Positions 1 to 8,798 of a stretch of 64,000 nucleotides of DNA are shown piece by piece. The position numbers and the translations under genes are program-made. The number at the start of each line of letters is the position of its first letter. Positions within the stretch are counted from its first letter, which is position 1. Source of the stretch: Acinetobacter dispersus (GTDB lineage: Bacteria > Pseudomonadota > Gammaproteobacteria > Pseudomonadales > Moraxellaceae); the NCBI RefSeq assembly GCF_009884975.1, contig NZ_CP041970.1:1612001-1676000 (forward strand), read 5' to 3'. Under the pieces are notes generated by a model, which was given only the letters and a program-made list of their open reading frames with translations, searched no databases and had not been told where the DNA came from.

Positions 1-382
1 TAAACCCGACGTTGACATCACAGGCTGCCTGCCCACCACGAATACCAAAATTCTCTGAAGGCAGTTCTCTTAACATGATTTTAATATGATCTTTAGGGAT
101 GCCCATCGGCTCAAGGTTAGCCACAATCAATTTATAAAGCTGTCGTTTTGCATCTAAGGAACGCCCAAGAAAAGCGTCAATGCTAATTAATGTATAACAC
201 TCGGGTTTTTCTTTTTCAGGTGGACATTGGAATCGATGTGGCTCATGTACAATCAGTCGTACATTGCGATCACTGGGCATAATTTTAAACGCCCCTCTAA
301 GTGCCGCATGAACCGCCTCCATAATCCCAAGTTCTACATCTATTGTATATTGTTGCCTGACTTCGATAAGCACACTCGGCAT
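1..382 (-). CDS. tautomerase family protein (C-terminal end outside window)
   Basis: Reading leftwards from an ATG at 382, an open frame runs off the window edge for 127 codons. It begins MPSVLIEVRQQY, so removal of Met would expose an N-terminal proline, the catalytic base of the 4-oxalocrotonate tautomerase superfamily. A later stretch, LRELPSENFGIRGGQAACD, resembles the C-terminal part of longer tautomerase-like proteins. The family enolises or isomerises small keto acids; the substrate here is unknown. The start is followed upstream by an AT-rich gap before the aceI terminator. The family call is sequence-based, and its role in this organism is open. Confidence 0.75.
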   Translation of the reverse strand, partial: MPSVLIEVRQQYTIDVELGIMEAVHAALRGAFKIMPSDRNVRLIVHEPHRFQCPPEKEKPECYTLISIDAFLGRSLDAKRQLYKLIVANLEPMGIPKDHIKIMLRELPSENFGIRGGQAACDVNVGF

Positions 383-530
383 TTTTTATTCTCCTACACT
401 CTAGCGCGATGAAATCTTTATCTTTTTACTATTTTTCTAAAACCTTCTCTTTCGATATTAAATAAACTTTATGCTTCTGACTTTATCAATACTGTAATCA
501 AACCACCCTAATTTGATAAAAATAAAAAAA

Positions 531-558
531 GCATTCTTCAGAAAATTCCGAAGAATGC
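531..558 (-). terminator. bidirectional-looking terminator after aceI
   Basis: A perfect 9-bp stem, GCATTCTTC/GAAGAATGC, has a 10-base loop. A seven-T run lies beyond it on the minus strand, and a shorter T-rich run (TTTTCT) on the plus strand. It sits 18 bases past the aceI stop, so it most likely ends aceI. Confidence 0.8.
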
Positions 559-576
559 TTTTCTATTAGCTAATAT

Positions 577-1005
577 TTAAGATGCTAATTTTGCATTTGG
601 AAAGAAACGGCCTTCCACAATGTCATAACACCATTGGAAGATGAATGTATAAATCAAAATACACATTGTCAAACCAAAATCTAGAATCAAGGCCTCAATA
701 AAGCTCATGTTCATTAAATATGCGATAATTGGGATTGTCGCGAGCATCAAGCCGCCTTCAAATCCAATCGCATGCAGAATACGTACAGGAATCGTTCTTT
801 CCCACTGATATTTATACTCAATTTTTTCAAAGTAATGGTTAAAGATCATATTCCAGAATACAGAAATAACAGCCATGATCGTACCGAGGATACCTGTTAC
901 TTCAAGTGGCATACTAAAAATAAAACTTAACGCAATTGCGATGATGACCAATAAAATCACTTCATAGCTAATTGCATGAACGAGTCTTCTTTTGGAAATC
1001 AACAT
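577..1005 (-). CDS. aceI: PACE-family biocide/multidrug efflux protein AceI
   Basis: This 142-residue inner-membrane protein has four predicted membrane helices, arranged as two tandem bacterial transmembrane pair repeats. That is the architecture of the PACE (proteobacterial antimicrobial compound efflux) family. The N-terminus MLISKRRLVHAISYE places a glutamate at residue 15, the position known in Acinetobacter AceI to be needed for chlorhexidine transport. FWNMIFNHYFEK and its counterpart near the C-terminus are typical family motifs. AceI exports chlorhexidine and, in its family, short-chain diamines by proton exchange. It is divergent from the LysR-type gene at 1094, which fits the known AceR activator arrangement. 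The length matches the family. Confidence 0.93.
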   Translation of the reverse strand: MLISKRRLVHAISYEVILLVIIAIALSFIFSMPLEVTGILGTIMAVISVFWNMIFNHYFEKIEYKYQWERTIPVRILHAIGFEGGLMLATIPIIAYLMNMSFIEALILDFGLTMCILIYTFIFQWCYDIVEGRFFPNAKLAS

Positions 1006-1047
1006 TTCTATAACACTCTGTTGTTTGGATAGTCGCTATTTTATTTT

Positions 1048-1063
1048 TATAATATTGATCAAT
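1048..1063. promoter_or_regulatory. aceI-aceR intergenic dyad next to a TATAAT box
   Basis: The 88-bp divergent gap contains TATAAT at 1048-1053 immediately beside the palindrome ATTGATCAAT (1054-1063). LysR-type proteins bind short dyads with T-N11-A character in such gaps, so this is a plausible AceR site. The assignment is inference from position and symmetry only. Confidence 0.4.
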
Positions 1064-1093
1064 CCAATCAGGTTCTTTCAGTTTTTTTGACAG

Positions 1094-1984
1094 ATGAATA
1101 TTAATCAAGAACAATTACTCATGTTTCAAACCGTGATTGAAACAGGCTCTTTTTCTGCTGCGGCACGCAAGTTAGGCAAGGTCCCTTCTGCGGTCAGTAT
1201 GTCCATTGCCAATTTAGAAATTGATCTCAATCTCAATTTATTTGAAAGGATTGGACGTGAACCCATTCCAACAGCTGCAGCAATGGTGCTGTATGAGAAA
1301 ACTCAGCAACTGTTGATCGAAATGAATCAATGGAAACAACATGCCCATGCCTTAAGCACTGGACTTGAATCTACGCTGAATATTGTAGTGGTTTCTGAAC
1401 TATTACACACCAACTGGACGGATTACATCACCCTGCTCGGGCAACACTTTCCAAATCTTGCCATCAACATCTTCTCTGCACCACAAGAAGATGCCCTACA
1501 GATGTTGCTTGATCAATCAGCCCAACTCGCTCTAATGTTTGAACGAGAGCAATTGGATAGCCGAGAACAATTTGTTGAGTTAAAGCGAGAAGCCTTGGTT
1601 CCCGTGATTGCTAAAAACCATCCTTTAGCTCAACTTGATCAAGTTTCATTTGAGCAAATGGTACAGACACGGCAAATCGTTGTGGCTAGCCGTGATAACA
1701 CCATCAAACCCGAACTGCTTTATTCAAAAGACTATTGGCGAACAGATAACCATCACTCTGCAAGTATGATGATTGTTCGCAATTTAGGTTGGGGAGTTCT
1801 TCCTTTAGAAATGTTTAATGAAAACCCAGAGCTTAAGAAAAAGTTAAAAATCTTAGAGCTTTATGATTTCACACCAAAATTTGAATACTATGTTGATCTG
1901 GTGTGGAGTCGAGAAAGTGAGTTAGGTGCTGCAGCGAGATTCCTGATTGATCATATTCGTAAACAGCGTCAACATGCTCAGTAA
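1094..1984 (+). CDS. aceR: LysR-type activator of aceI
   Basis: This 296-residue LysR-type transcriptional regulator has an N-terminal winged HTH at about residues 3-62 (FQTVIETGSFSAAARKLGK, then the recognition helix region SAVSMSIANLE). A periplasmic-binding-like effector domain follows from about residue 90. It is transcribed divergently from aceI with an 88-bp gap. In Acinetobacter baumannii AceR activates aceI in response to chlorhexidine, and the pairing here supports the same role. The ATG directly follows a T-rich stretch with no strong ribosome binding site, so the start is set by homology to the family N-terminus. No truncation is visible. Confidence 0.85.
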   Translation: MNINQEQLLMFQTVIETGSFSAAARKLGKVPSAVSMSIANLEIDLNLNLFERIGREPIPTAAAMVLYEKTQQLLIEMNQWKQHAHALSTGLESTLNIVVVSELLHTNWTDYITLLGQHFPNLAINIFSAPQEDALQMLLDQSAQLALMFEREQLDSREQFVELKREALVPVIAKNHPLAQLDQVSFEQMVQTRQIVVASRDNTIKPELLYSKDYWRTDNHHSASMMIVRNLGWGVLPLEMFNENPELKKKLKILELYDFTPKFEYYVDLVWSRESELGAAARFLIDHIRKQRQHAQ

Positions 1985-2098
1985 TATAAAGATAACCTTA
2001 AGGAATCACTCCACCAACAAAAGCGATGCTTTGCTTTCGTCTGGATTGTGTTATAAAAGAAATTACCAATAATATTGTTTATTAAGAACGCGATATCA

Positions 2099-3088
2099 AT
2101 GACTCAGAACGCATTACACCAATTAAAAAATTTAACCACAGTTGTTGCCGATAGTAGTGATCTAGAAGCGATTGAAAAATTTCGCCCATTAGATGCAACA
2201 ACGAACCCATCCCTGATTACTGCTGCTGCTGAACAACCAGAAAGCAAAGAATTGATTGAAGATGCATATACTCAAGCAAAGCAGGAAGGTTATCAAAGTG
2301 ATGAGTTGATTGAACGCACCATTGATATTCTGACGGTGAAGTTTGGTGTTGAGATTTTAAAATTGATCGATGGGCGTGTATCCACTGAAGTCGATGCTTC
2401 ATTATCTTATGACACTGAAGCAACCATTGCCAAAGCTCGTGAGTTGTCCAAACTTTATCAGGGTTATGGCATTGAACAATCTCGTATCCTGATTAAGATC
2501 GCATCTACCTGGGAAGGTATCCAAGCTGCAAAAGTTTTAGAGGCTGAAGGTATTCCATGTAACCTGACTTTATTGTTTGGCTTACATCAAGCACAGGCTT
2601 GTGCTGATGCAAAAATAACGCTTATCTCGCCTTTCGTAGGTCGTATCTTAGATTGGTATAAAAAAGCTGAAGGCGTTGAGCAATATCCGATTGCCAAAGA
2701 TCCAGGCGTACTTTCTGTGAAAAAGATTTATAACTACTACAAGCAAAATGGCATCGCAACGCAAGTGATGGGTGCTAGCTTCCGTAGTACTGCACAAGTA
2801 CTTGGTCTCGCGGGTTGTGACTTACTCACCATTGCTCCAAATCTATTGGCCCAGTTGGAACAAGATCAACAAGTGATTGAAGCACAGCTTAGTGTTGAAT
2901 CTGCCCAACAAGCTGAAAAAATAGAACGCGCTGCACAAAGTAAAGAAAGTTTCAAAGCTGAACTTGAGCAAGATTTGATGGCATTCCAATTACTGCAAGG
3001 CGGTATTGATGGTTTTATCAAGGCACGCGACCAGCTCAGTTTATTACTGCGTCAATCTTTTGGTATTGATGCTGAAATCAAACCATAA
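2099..3088 (+). CDS. tal: transaldolase
   Basis: A 329-residue transaldolase of the TalB type, which transfers a dihydroxyacetone unit from sedoheptulose-7-P to glyceraldehyde-3-P in the non-oxidative pentose phosphate pathway. The protein shows LTTVVADSSDLEAIEKF and DATTNPSLI at the N-terminus. It also has RILIKIASTWEG, which carries the Schiff-base lysine. I chose ATG 2099 (MTQNALHQLKN) because it aligns with the TalB N-terminus; a TTG 24 bases upstream would add eight residues without family support. It is cytoplasmic, monocistronic in appearance, and followed by a strong terminator. Confidence 0.93.
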   Translation: MTQNALHQLKNLTTVVADSSDLEAIEKFRPLDATTNPSLITAAAEQPESKELIEDAYTQAKQEGYQSDELIERTIDILTVKFGVEILKLIDGRVSTEVDASLSYDTEATIAKARELSKLYQGYGIEQSRILIKIASTWEGIQAAKVLEAEGIPCNLTLLFGLHQAQACADAKITLISPFVGRILDWYKKAEGVEQYPIAKDPGVLSVKKIYNYYKQNGIATQVMGASFRSTAQVLGLAGCDLLTIAPNLLAQLEQDQQVIEAQLSVESAQQAEKIERAAQSKESFKAELEQDLMAFQLLQGGIDGFIKARDQLSLLLRQSFGIDAEIKP

Positions 3089-3110
3089 TTAGTCGATTTT
3101 TCACCTATAA

Positions 3111-3147
3111 AAACCGATTTTTGCTATATTAGCGAAAATCGGTTTTT
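3111..3147 (+). terminator. terminator after transaldolase
   Basis: Long stem with arms AAACCGATTTT and AAAATCGGTTT; an inner GCTA/TAGC pair extends it, and a T run follows. It lies 20 bases past the tal stop and just before the start of the next gene. Confidence 0.85.
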
Positions 3148-3160
3148 TAATGAGTTCACT

Positions 3161-3811
3161 GTGTTCGGCATAACAGATTTAACCACATATATTATTGGTA
3201 CAATCTTAATTGTGTTATTACCCGGTCCGAACTCGTTATATGTCATGTCCGTGGCATCTCGTTATGGTATTCGCACAGGTTATGCTGCAGCTTGTGGGGT
3301 ATTTACTGGGGATTCGATTTTAATTCTGTGTACGGTCTTAGGCGCAGCTTCTTTACTCAAAGCCTTCCCGATTCTGTTTATTATTCTCAAATTAACTGGT
3401 GCTTGTTATCTCGCTTACTTGGGCTTTAAGTTATTACAAGGTGCTTATCAAACATGGAATAAACCACCTCATCATGCTGAGTTAGCCGATCTGCCTAAAC
3501 TTGATCAAGTACATCCATACCGTACAGCACTCAGTATCAGTCTACTTAATCCTAAAGCAATCTTATTTTTCCTTTCTTTCTTTGTACAGTTTGTAGAACC
3601 TGACTATGCCTACCCCGCAATTAGCTTTTTAATGTTAGCGCTGATTGTCCAGATTGTAAGTTTTAGCTATTTAACTGCCCTGATTTTTTCAGGGGTAAAA
3701 CTTGCAGGCTTTTTCAAACATAATTATAAATTGGCAGCGGCAGGAATTTGTCTGGTTGGAATCTTATTCTTTGGTTTCGGTTTAAGACTGGCGACTTCAA
3801 CTTTAACCTAG
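3161..3811 (+). CDS. leuE: LysE/RhtB-family amino-acid exporter, LeuE-like
   Basis: A 216-residue inner-membrane protein with about six hydrophobic segments. It matches the LysE/RhtB exporter family: IVLLPGPNSLYVMSVA near the N-terminus is the family signature, followed by GYAAACGVFTGDS and ISLLNPKAILFFLSFFVQF. The latter resembles the LeuE subgroup, which exports leucine and related neutral amino acids by proton antiport. The start is GTG at 3161. The ATG at 3150 is out of frame, and no other in-frame start lies before the conserved N-terminus. The substrate is inferred from the closest recalled relative and is less sure than the family. Confidence 0.8.
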   Translation: MFGITDLTTYIIGTILIVLLPGPNSLYVMSVASRYGIRTGYAAACGVFTGDSILILCTVLGAASLLKAFPILFIILKLTGACYLAYLGFKLLQGAYQTWNKPPHHAELADLPKLDQVHPYRTALSISLLNPKAILFFLSFFVQFVEPDYAYPAISFLMLALIVQIVSFSYLTALIFSGVKLAGFFKHNYKLAAAGICLVGILFFGFGLRLATSTLT

Positions 3812-3821
3812 TACAGTTTTT

Positions 3822-3853
3822 TGATTGAATGATCAATTTATTCAATCATTTTA
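3822..3853 (+). terminator. terminator after leuE-like gene
   Basis: Stem TGATTGAAT/ATTCAATCA with a 9-base loop, followed by TTTTAG. It lies 10 bases after the stop. Confidence 0.65.
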
Positions 3854-3920
3854 GAACTACGATTTAAGACGCATTAACGATATACTTTTCAACAAATTTT
3901 AATCAAGTATAGATGCATAG

Positions 3921-5099
3921 ATGCAACGTCTCATCCAAGATTTCTCAATTCCTGCCGTTTTTGCTGGCTTTATTACCTTCCTTATCGGGATTAGTGTTTC
4001 CGCAATCTTGGTAATCCAAGGCGCCCAGTCTTTAGGTGCAAATACAGCACAAATCAGTTCTTGGTTTTGGGCATTGGGACTTGCGATTGGTTTATCAGGT
4101 TTAATTCTGTCTTGGAAATACAAATACCCTGTTGCCACCGCATGGTCGACACCAGGGATTGCATTGATCATTGCCTCAACTGGACATTATGATCTCTATG
4201 AGGCGATCGGTGCTTTCCTCATCTGTGGTATTGCTATTGCCATTGTTGGCTTTTCAGGCATTTTCCAGAAGTTATTGGCACATATCCCACAAAGCTTAAC
4301 CTGTGCCATGCTGGCAGGGATCTTATTAAAATTTGGTATTCAGATTTTTAGCAGCTTAGAAAGCCATCTTGGTTTCGTACTAAGTATGTTGGTGATTTAC
4401 CTTGTTTCTAAACGCTTATTTCCACGATACAGTATTGTGCTGACCGTGATTTTAGGTGCTGTCATTTGTCCATTGTTTATTGACTTTAAATTACAAGCAA
4501 TCTCATGGTCACTGACTCAACCCATTTGGATGCAACCCTCATTCTCATGGTCCGCATTACTAGGGTTAGCCTTACCCTTGTTTGTGATTAATATGACTTC
4601 GCAAAACCTACCTGGTATTGCCATGATCAAAAGCTATGGCTATCACCCGCATGTCAATCAATTGGTCGGTTGGACAGGTGTTGCTCATGCTGCTTTTGCG
4701 CCTTTCGGCTGTTTCTCAATCAATTTAGCAGCAATTAGTGCTGCTGTCAGCTTAGATGATCAAGTTCACCCTGACCCAAGTAAACGTTATATTGCAGGTA
4801 TTAGCTGTGGTCTGTTCTATATCATAATGGGGCTTTTTGCGGCAACTTTAGTTAGCCTACTGATGTCATTCCCACAGATCTTTATTGTGGCACTTGCTGG
4901 GATCGCTTTATTTGCGACAATTAGCCATAACATTGCAGTTGCTTTCTCAAATGTCGAAGAACGTGAAGCTGCGCTACTCACCTTTTTATGCAGTGCTTCT
5001 GGTGTCCAATTCTGGGGCATTGGCTCAGCGTTTTGGGGTTTATTACTAGGTATCTTCGTACTGATCTTATTTAGATTTAAAGCAAAAAATAAGCCTTAG
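3921..5099 (+). CDS. benE: BenE-type benzoate/H+ symporter family transporter
   Basis: A 392-residue inner-membrane protein with about 11-12 hydrophobic helices, full length for the BenE family. IPAVFAGFITFLIGISVSAILVIQGAQSLGA and the block TAWSTPGIALI are characteristic. A later TSQNLPGIAMIKSYGYHP segment matches the substrate-site half of the fold. BenE proteins take up benzoate with protons, but no ben catabolic genes are in this window, so the substrate may differ. The ATG at 3921 gives the family N-terminus; the ATG at 3913 is out of frame. The last codons overlap the terminator of the convergent antiporter gene. Confidence 0.85.
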   Translation: MQRLIQDFSIPAVFAGFITFLIGISVSAILVIQGAQSLGANTAQISSWFWALGLAIGLSGLILSWKYKYPVATAWSTPGIALIIASTGHYDLYEAIGAFLICGIAIAIVGFSGIFQKLLAHIPQSLTCAMLAGILLKFGIQIFSSLESHLGFVLSMLVIYLVSKRLFPRYSIVLTVILGAVICPLFIDFKLQAISWSLTQPIWMQPSFSWSALLGLALPLFVINMTSQNLPGIAMIKSYGYHPHVNQLVGWTGVAHAAFAPFGCFSINLAAISAAVSLDDQVHPDPSKRYIAGISCGLFYIIMGLFAATLVSLLMSFPQIFIVALAGIALFATISHNIAVAFSNVEEREAALLTFLCSASGVQFWGIGSAFWGLLLGIFVLILFRFKAKNKP

Positions 5100-5116
5100 A
5101 TTGACCAAGGCTTATT
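5088..5116 (-). terminator. terminator of the CPA2 antiporter gene, inside the benE 3' end
   Basis: Perfect 10-bp arms AATAAGCCTT (5088-5097) and AAGGCTTATT (5107-5116). The T run (six T) appears on the minus strand, so it ends the gene at 5135-6967. One arm is the last codons and stop of benE. Confidence 0.75.
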
Positions 5117-5134
5117 GGGCAATAGAGTCAGTTG

Positions 5135-6967
5135 TTACTTTTCCTCTAGATCCTTTTGTGCTTCTTCATCATTTAAAATACGTGCTGCTTTTTTAGGACG
5201 AATTAATGGCGCTGTTGGACGCGGATGTGAATGTGTATATTGTAAGCCTACACCTGCATAGACATCATCCGCAGCGATTTCTGTTTCAAAACGCTCATCA
5301 TCACGATCACGAATTTCATCCGTAATGCGTTGTACTTCGTCTTCATCAACGCCTAATTCTTGCAAGATCACGCCGCCAAATTTAATCGCAGACTCGAAGG
5401 TTTCTCGAATCATATAATCCACTTTATGCTTCACTAAATAGAGCGAATGTTCACGGTCATAAGAACGAACCAACAGTTTTGCTAATGGAAATTCATGGGT
5501 GACCAACTCGACAATCCGATTGGTGGTTTCTTTACTGTCTACGCAAACGACGATGGCTTGAGCGGAAGATGCACCCGAAGCATGCAGAATATCTAAACGA
5601 CAACCATCACCATAATAAATTTTAAAGCCAAATTTCTCGGCGTTTTGAATCATGTCGATGTCATTATCAATGATGGTGACATCGACACCTCTTGCCAAAA
5701 GTAATTGACTGGTCACTTGACCAAAACGGCCAAAACCAATCATTAGCACACTACCGCTCAAACCTTCGGCAATGTTTACATTATCCAAATTAATCTCATC
5801 TTTGGTTTCAGTAAAACGCTTAAAGATAATGCCTAAAATTGGTGTCAGGACCATCGACAGCACCACAATCGCTGTGAGATTTGACTTCACCGAGTTGTCA
5901 ATCACTTGAGCACTGACTGCGGCTGCAAACAGGACAAAAGCGAACTCACCACCCTGCGCCATCAATAATGCTCGATCTAAGGCCTCTGTATGTGGGCTCT
6001 TGGTGACACGTGCAACGATGTAAATCATCAGGGCCTTGGCAAACATCATGGCTAAAACACCACTGACAATCAGCTGCCAGTTCTGTGCAACCACAGACAA
6101 GTCCAGTGACATTCCAACACCAAGGAAGAACAAACCCAGTAACAAACCGCGGAAGGGTTCGATATCTGCTTCGATTTGATGTCTAAAGGTTGATTCAGAT
6201 AACAATACCCCTGCCAAGAAAGCACCCATTGCCATTGATAAGCCGCTGACTTGCATCAACAATGCTGCACCTAAAACAACCAGCAGCGCAGCAGCTGTCA
6301 TCACCTCTCGTGCTTTTGCCGCAGCCAACAGTCTAAACAATGGATTTAATAACCAATATCCTGCGGCAATTAAGCCTGCAATCGCAATTAAGCCAATCCC
6401 GATACTTTCTAAACGAGTTGAGGTCGTCTCAACCACATGATTAGGTGCCATAAAGGCAACTATCGCCAGTAACGGCACAATCAATAAATCTTCGAATAAT
6501 AAAATTGCGACAATCTTTTGGCCTTGCGGTTGAGCGATATCACCGCGATCTCCCAACAGCTGCATCACAATAGCTGTTGAGGTCAAGACAAAACCAGCCG
6601 CACCGATAAAGGCAACTTGCCAAGTAAAACCAAACAATAAGCCCACGCCAGTCAATGCCAAAGCACAGGCAACAATTTGCAAGGTGCCTAGTCCAAAGAT
6701 TTCACGCCTTAAACTCCATAAATGTGAGGGCTGCATCTCCAGACCAATCACAAACAGGTACATCACAATCCCAAGTTCTGCAATGTGTAAGATCGAAGCC
6801 GAATCATGAAAAAATGCAAAACCAAATGGGCCAATAATCAGGCCTGCAATTAAATAACCAAGGACGGAACCCAAGCCAATACGTTTAAAAATTGGAACGG
6901 CAATTACAGCAGCGGCAAGCAAGACCACTGGCGCAATTAAACTGATTGAATGTGCTTCTGAACTCAT
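5135..6967 (-). CDS. CPA2 monovalent cation:proton antiporter, KefC/YbaL-like
   Basis: A 610-residue protein. Residues about 1-390 form a Na+/H+ exchanger membrane domain of roughly 12 helices. An RCK/TrkA-N nucleotide-binding domain follows, beginning SVLMIGFGRFGQVTSQLL, a Rossmann loop with an aspartate (VTIIDND) at the end of strand two. A charged tail of about 90 residues closes it. This is the KefB/KefC/YbaL arrangement: potassium or sodium efflux gated by a cytosolic nucleotide or ligand. No KefF-type partner is adjacent; a quinone reductase of the related fold lies far off at 33074. Ion specificity cannot be read from sequence. Confidence 0.85.
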   Translation of the reverse strand: MSSEAHSISLIAPVVLLAAAVIAVPIFKRIGLGSVLGYLIAGLIIGPFGFAFFHDSASILHIAELGIVMYLFVIGLEMQPSHLWSLRREIFGLGTLQIVACALALTGVGLLFGFTWQVAFIGAAGFVLTSTAIVMQLLGDRGDIAQPQGQKIVAILLFEDLLIVPLLAIVAFMAPNHVVETTSTRLESIGIGLIAIAGLIAAGYWLLNPLFRLLAAAKAREVMTAAALLVVLGAALLMQVSGLSMAMGAFLAGVLLSESTFRHQIEADIEPFRGLLLGLFFLGVGMSLDLSVVAQNWQLIVSGVLAMMFAKALMIYIVARVTKSPHTEALDRALLMAQGGEFAFVLFAAAVSAQVIDNSVKSNLTAIVVLSMVLTPILGIIFKRFTETKDEINLDNVNIAEGLSGSVLMIGFGRFGQVTSQLLLARGVDVTIIDNDIDMIQNAEKFGFKIYYGDGCRLDILHASGASSAQAIVVCVDSKETTNRIVELVTHEFPLAKLLVRSYDREHSLYLVKHKVDYMIRETFESAIKFGGVILQELGVDEDEVQRITDEIRDRDDERFETEIAADDVYAGVGLQYTHSHPRPTAPLIRPKKAARILNDEEAQKDLEEK

Positions 6968-7082
6968 ACTGTTCTCATTGTTATCAAGCTGGCGTCATTT
7001 TATGTGAAACAATAGACATTTTATATATCATTAATGAGACAATGTATCCCAATGCCATGATATAGAAAAAATTTCTAATGGC

Positions 7083-7802
7083 TTAATTAATCGTATTTTT
7101 ATCCCAAAATGCCTGTCGAATTTGCGGCATGGCATTCAGATGATTAGTAATATGCTGCGCTTCTTCTGCATCAATTGATGTGGCAATTAAAGTAACTTCA
7201 ATTTCTACCTCTTTGTCACCAAAAGGGGTTACTTCAATATCTTTGGCAGGATAACTATGATGCTTTAGGGTTAAATTGAGTTCATCCATCACTGCCTTAC
7301 TCTGGCTGCGATCACAAATAATATAGATGACATGTAAAACCTCGGTATCATCATCAATAGGGCGACGATCAATTGCATGTACAATCGGTCTAAGCAAAGT
7401 ATTTGCAGCTAGGATAAAAGCTGTCGCCAACACAGCTTCAATAATTAAGTCTGAACCAGCAGATGCCCCCACAGCAGCTGAACACCACAAAGTAGCAGCT
7501 GTATTGAGTCCATGAATATTGCCTTCTTGGCGCATAATCACACCCGCACCCAAGAAACCAATACCTGAAACCACATAGGCAATCACGCGGACTGCACCTT
7601 CTGCACCCGTTAAATTGGTCGCAATATCGACAAAAATTGCAGCACCGACAGCCACCAAAACATTGGTTCTGAGTCCTGCCGTGCGTTGTCGATACTGACG
7701 TTCAAAGCCAATTAATGCGCCGAGAATAAAAGCAACGGACAGGCTGACCAACGTGTCAGCAATATTTGATAAATCAATATTTTGTAAAAACTTTAATTGC
7801 AT
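7083..7802 (-). CDS. MgtC/SapB family membrane protein
   Basis: A 239-residue protein with an MgtC/SapB N-terminal membrane domain of about five helices. It includes FILGALIGFERQYRQRTAGLRTN, the family hallmark, and GIGFLGAGVIMRQ. A cytosolic C-terminal domain of about 90 residues resembles an ACT-like fold. MgtC relatives are linked to growth in low magnesium and to control of ATP synthase or Mg transporters; the role here is not known. I chose ATG 7802 because AGGTG stands before it at proper spacing; an upstream TTG at 7823 would add seven residues. There is no visible magnesium leader. Confidence 0.85.
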   Translation of the reverse strand: MQLKFLQNIDLSNIADTLVSLSVAFILGALIGFERQYRQRTAGLRTNVLVAVGAAIFVDIATNLTGAEGAVRVIAYVVSGIGFLGAGVIMRQEGNIHGLNTAATLWCSAAVGASAGSDLIIEAVLATAFILAANTLLRPIVHAIDRRPIDDDTEVLHVIYIICDRSQSKAVMDELNLTLKHHSYPAKDIEVTPFGDKEVEIEVTLIATSIDAEEAQHITNHLNAMPQIRQAFWDKNTIN

Positions 7803-7858
7803 CTTACACCTATTTATTTTCAATCATTTTAAGGGTGGCTAAAGTGAGTTTAAGGCAA

Positions 7859-8551
7859 TTATGATGACGGCGTATAACTCAAACCAAGTCCAAACCAATG
7901 CTGTTTTAAACGATGTAGGCGATCGCCAAAGGAGGCTTCCAAAGTAAGGACATTGGGAATCAAACTATATTGCAACGCTGTCTGGAAAAATGGCGCTTGG
8001 CGATCTTGATTATATGTTTCAACTGTTACACCGACATGCTCGGTCAGCGTATAGGTTGAAGCAATTCCCCAGCGAACGAGACGCTCATCGGCCCGTTGAT
8101 AACCGAGATTGGTATCCAATGCTAAACGTTGATCTAAAAGTTGAAAACTGACAGGAACATTCAAAAACCAGTTTAAATCCCCATGATGAGCAACATCATC
8201 ACGGGATAGCTGTAAACTACTGGCAACGCCCCAGTCATTCTCCATTGGCTTTAAAATGCTTTTCGCTTGAACCGAAAAGCCATGAATCTGATCTTGATCT
8301 TTACTTGAGTGATAGCCCAAAGATACTTCTAAATTTTGATTGAGATTACAGGCAGGTACGACTTGATAAGACCAAGTGCCGTCTTTGTTATAGCTATAAG
8401 TACTTTCTAGCTGGCACTGCTGCGCTGCTGTAATAGAAATATCATCGGTGTTGATGAGTGGACCCGCCTTACTCTTTTGAGTCAGCAATAATCCACATAA
8501 AATAAATACGTTAAGAACAGCAAGCCATTGAATGGAAGCATGAAAAAACAT
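7859..8551 (-). CDS. secreted or outer-membrane protein of unknown function
   Basis: A 230-residue protein not recognised as a named family. An N-terminal hydrophobic stretch (residues 8-25) ending near KSKAG looks like a signal peptide or anchor. The rest alternates polar and hydrophobic residues with many aromatics (NLEVSLGYHSS, LDTNLGYQRAD, HWFGLGLSYTPSS). It ends in a strand-like segment, as small outer-membrane beta-barrels do. Two cysteines (about 47 and 69) could form a disulfide. A stretch of about 310 bases without a firm gene lies upstream. Envelope location is inference; the function is unknown. Confidence 0.6.
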   Translation of the reverse strand: MFFHASIQWLAVLNVFILCGLLLTQKSKAGPLINTDDISITAAQQCQLESTYSYNKDGTWSYQVVPACNLNQNLEVSLGYHSSKDQDQIHGFSVQAKSILKPMENDWGVASSLQLSRDDVAHHGDLNWFLNVPVSFQLLDQRLALDTNLGYQRADERLVRWGIASTYTLTEHVGVTVETYNQDRQAPFFQTALQYSLIPNVLTLEASFGDRLHRLKQHWFGLGLSYTPSS

Positions 8552-8658
8552 AGGCTTCTCCCCATTTTAGGTGAGAAACTAAACAGGATGCAGTCAATAC
8601 AATAAATTTTGTGGATACAGCAAAATTTTATAGGAGGGTTTAGATAATTTTTAGCAAA

Positions 8659-8679
8659 GCTATCTCATTGCAAGATAGC
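8659..8679. other. stem-loop in the 8552-8861 intergenic region
   Basis: Perfect 7-bp stem GCTATCT/AGATAGC with a 7-base loop, followed by only a short T stretch on the minus strand. It lies between the unknown gene ending at 7859 and the RDD gene. It could be the end of a short minus-strand transcript or part of a decayed element. Confidence 0.4.
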
Positions 8680-8717
8680 CGACCTTAATGGCTCGCTTGC
8701 TCAGTATTCGCTTTGGC

Positions 8718-8798
8718 TTAATCCTTTATTAAACCCGAACCTCGAACAACTTCCCATTTAGGATCTCCGTGAATAAACTCAACGGCATTATAGGACAT
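8718..8798 (-). other. micro-ORF or 3' remnant of a lost gene
   Basis: An open frame of 26 codons starts at ATG 8798 and ends at TAA 8718-8720. It remains open eight codons further upstream. The peptide (MSYNAVEFIHGDP, then KWEVVRGSGLIKD) has a natural, protein-like composition, which suggests the tail of a former coding sequence rather than noise. The flanks carry frames of similar look broken by stops. I do not recognise the family. It could also be a small protein gene, although no good ribosome site precedes 8798. The only feature in this 310-base gap besides the stem-loop at 8659. Confidence 0.35.

Noticed and set aside
227..412. Plus-strand frame of 61 codons
   Set aside because: It is antisense to the partial tautomerase, whose N-terminus and family motif are convincing.
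3921..5099. Benzoate degradation locus
   Set aside because: Only the transporter is present; no benABCD or cat genes occur in the window.
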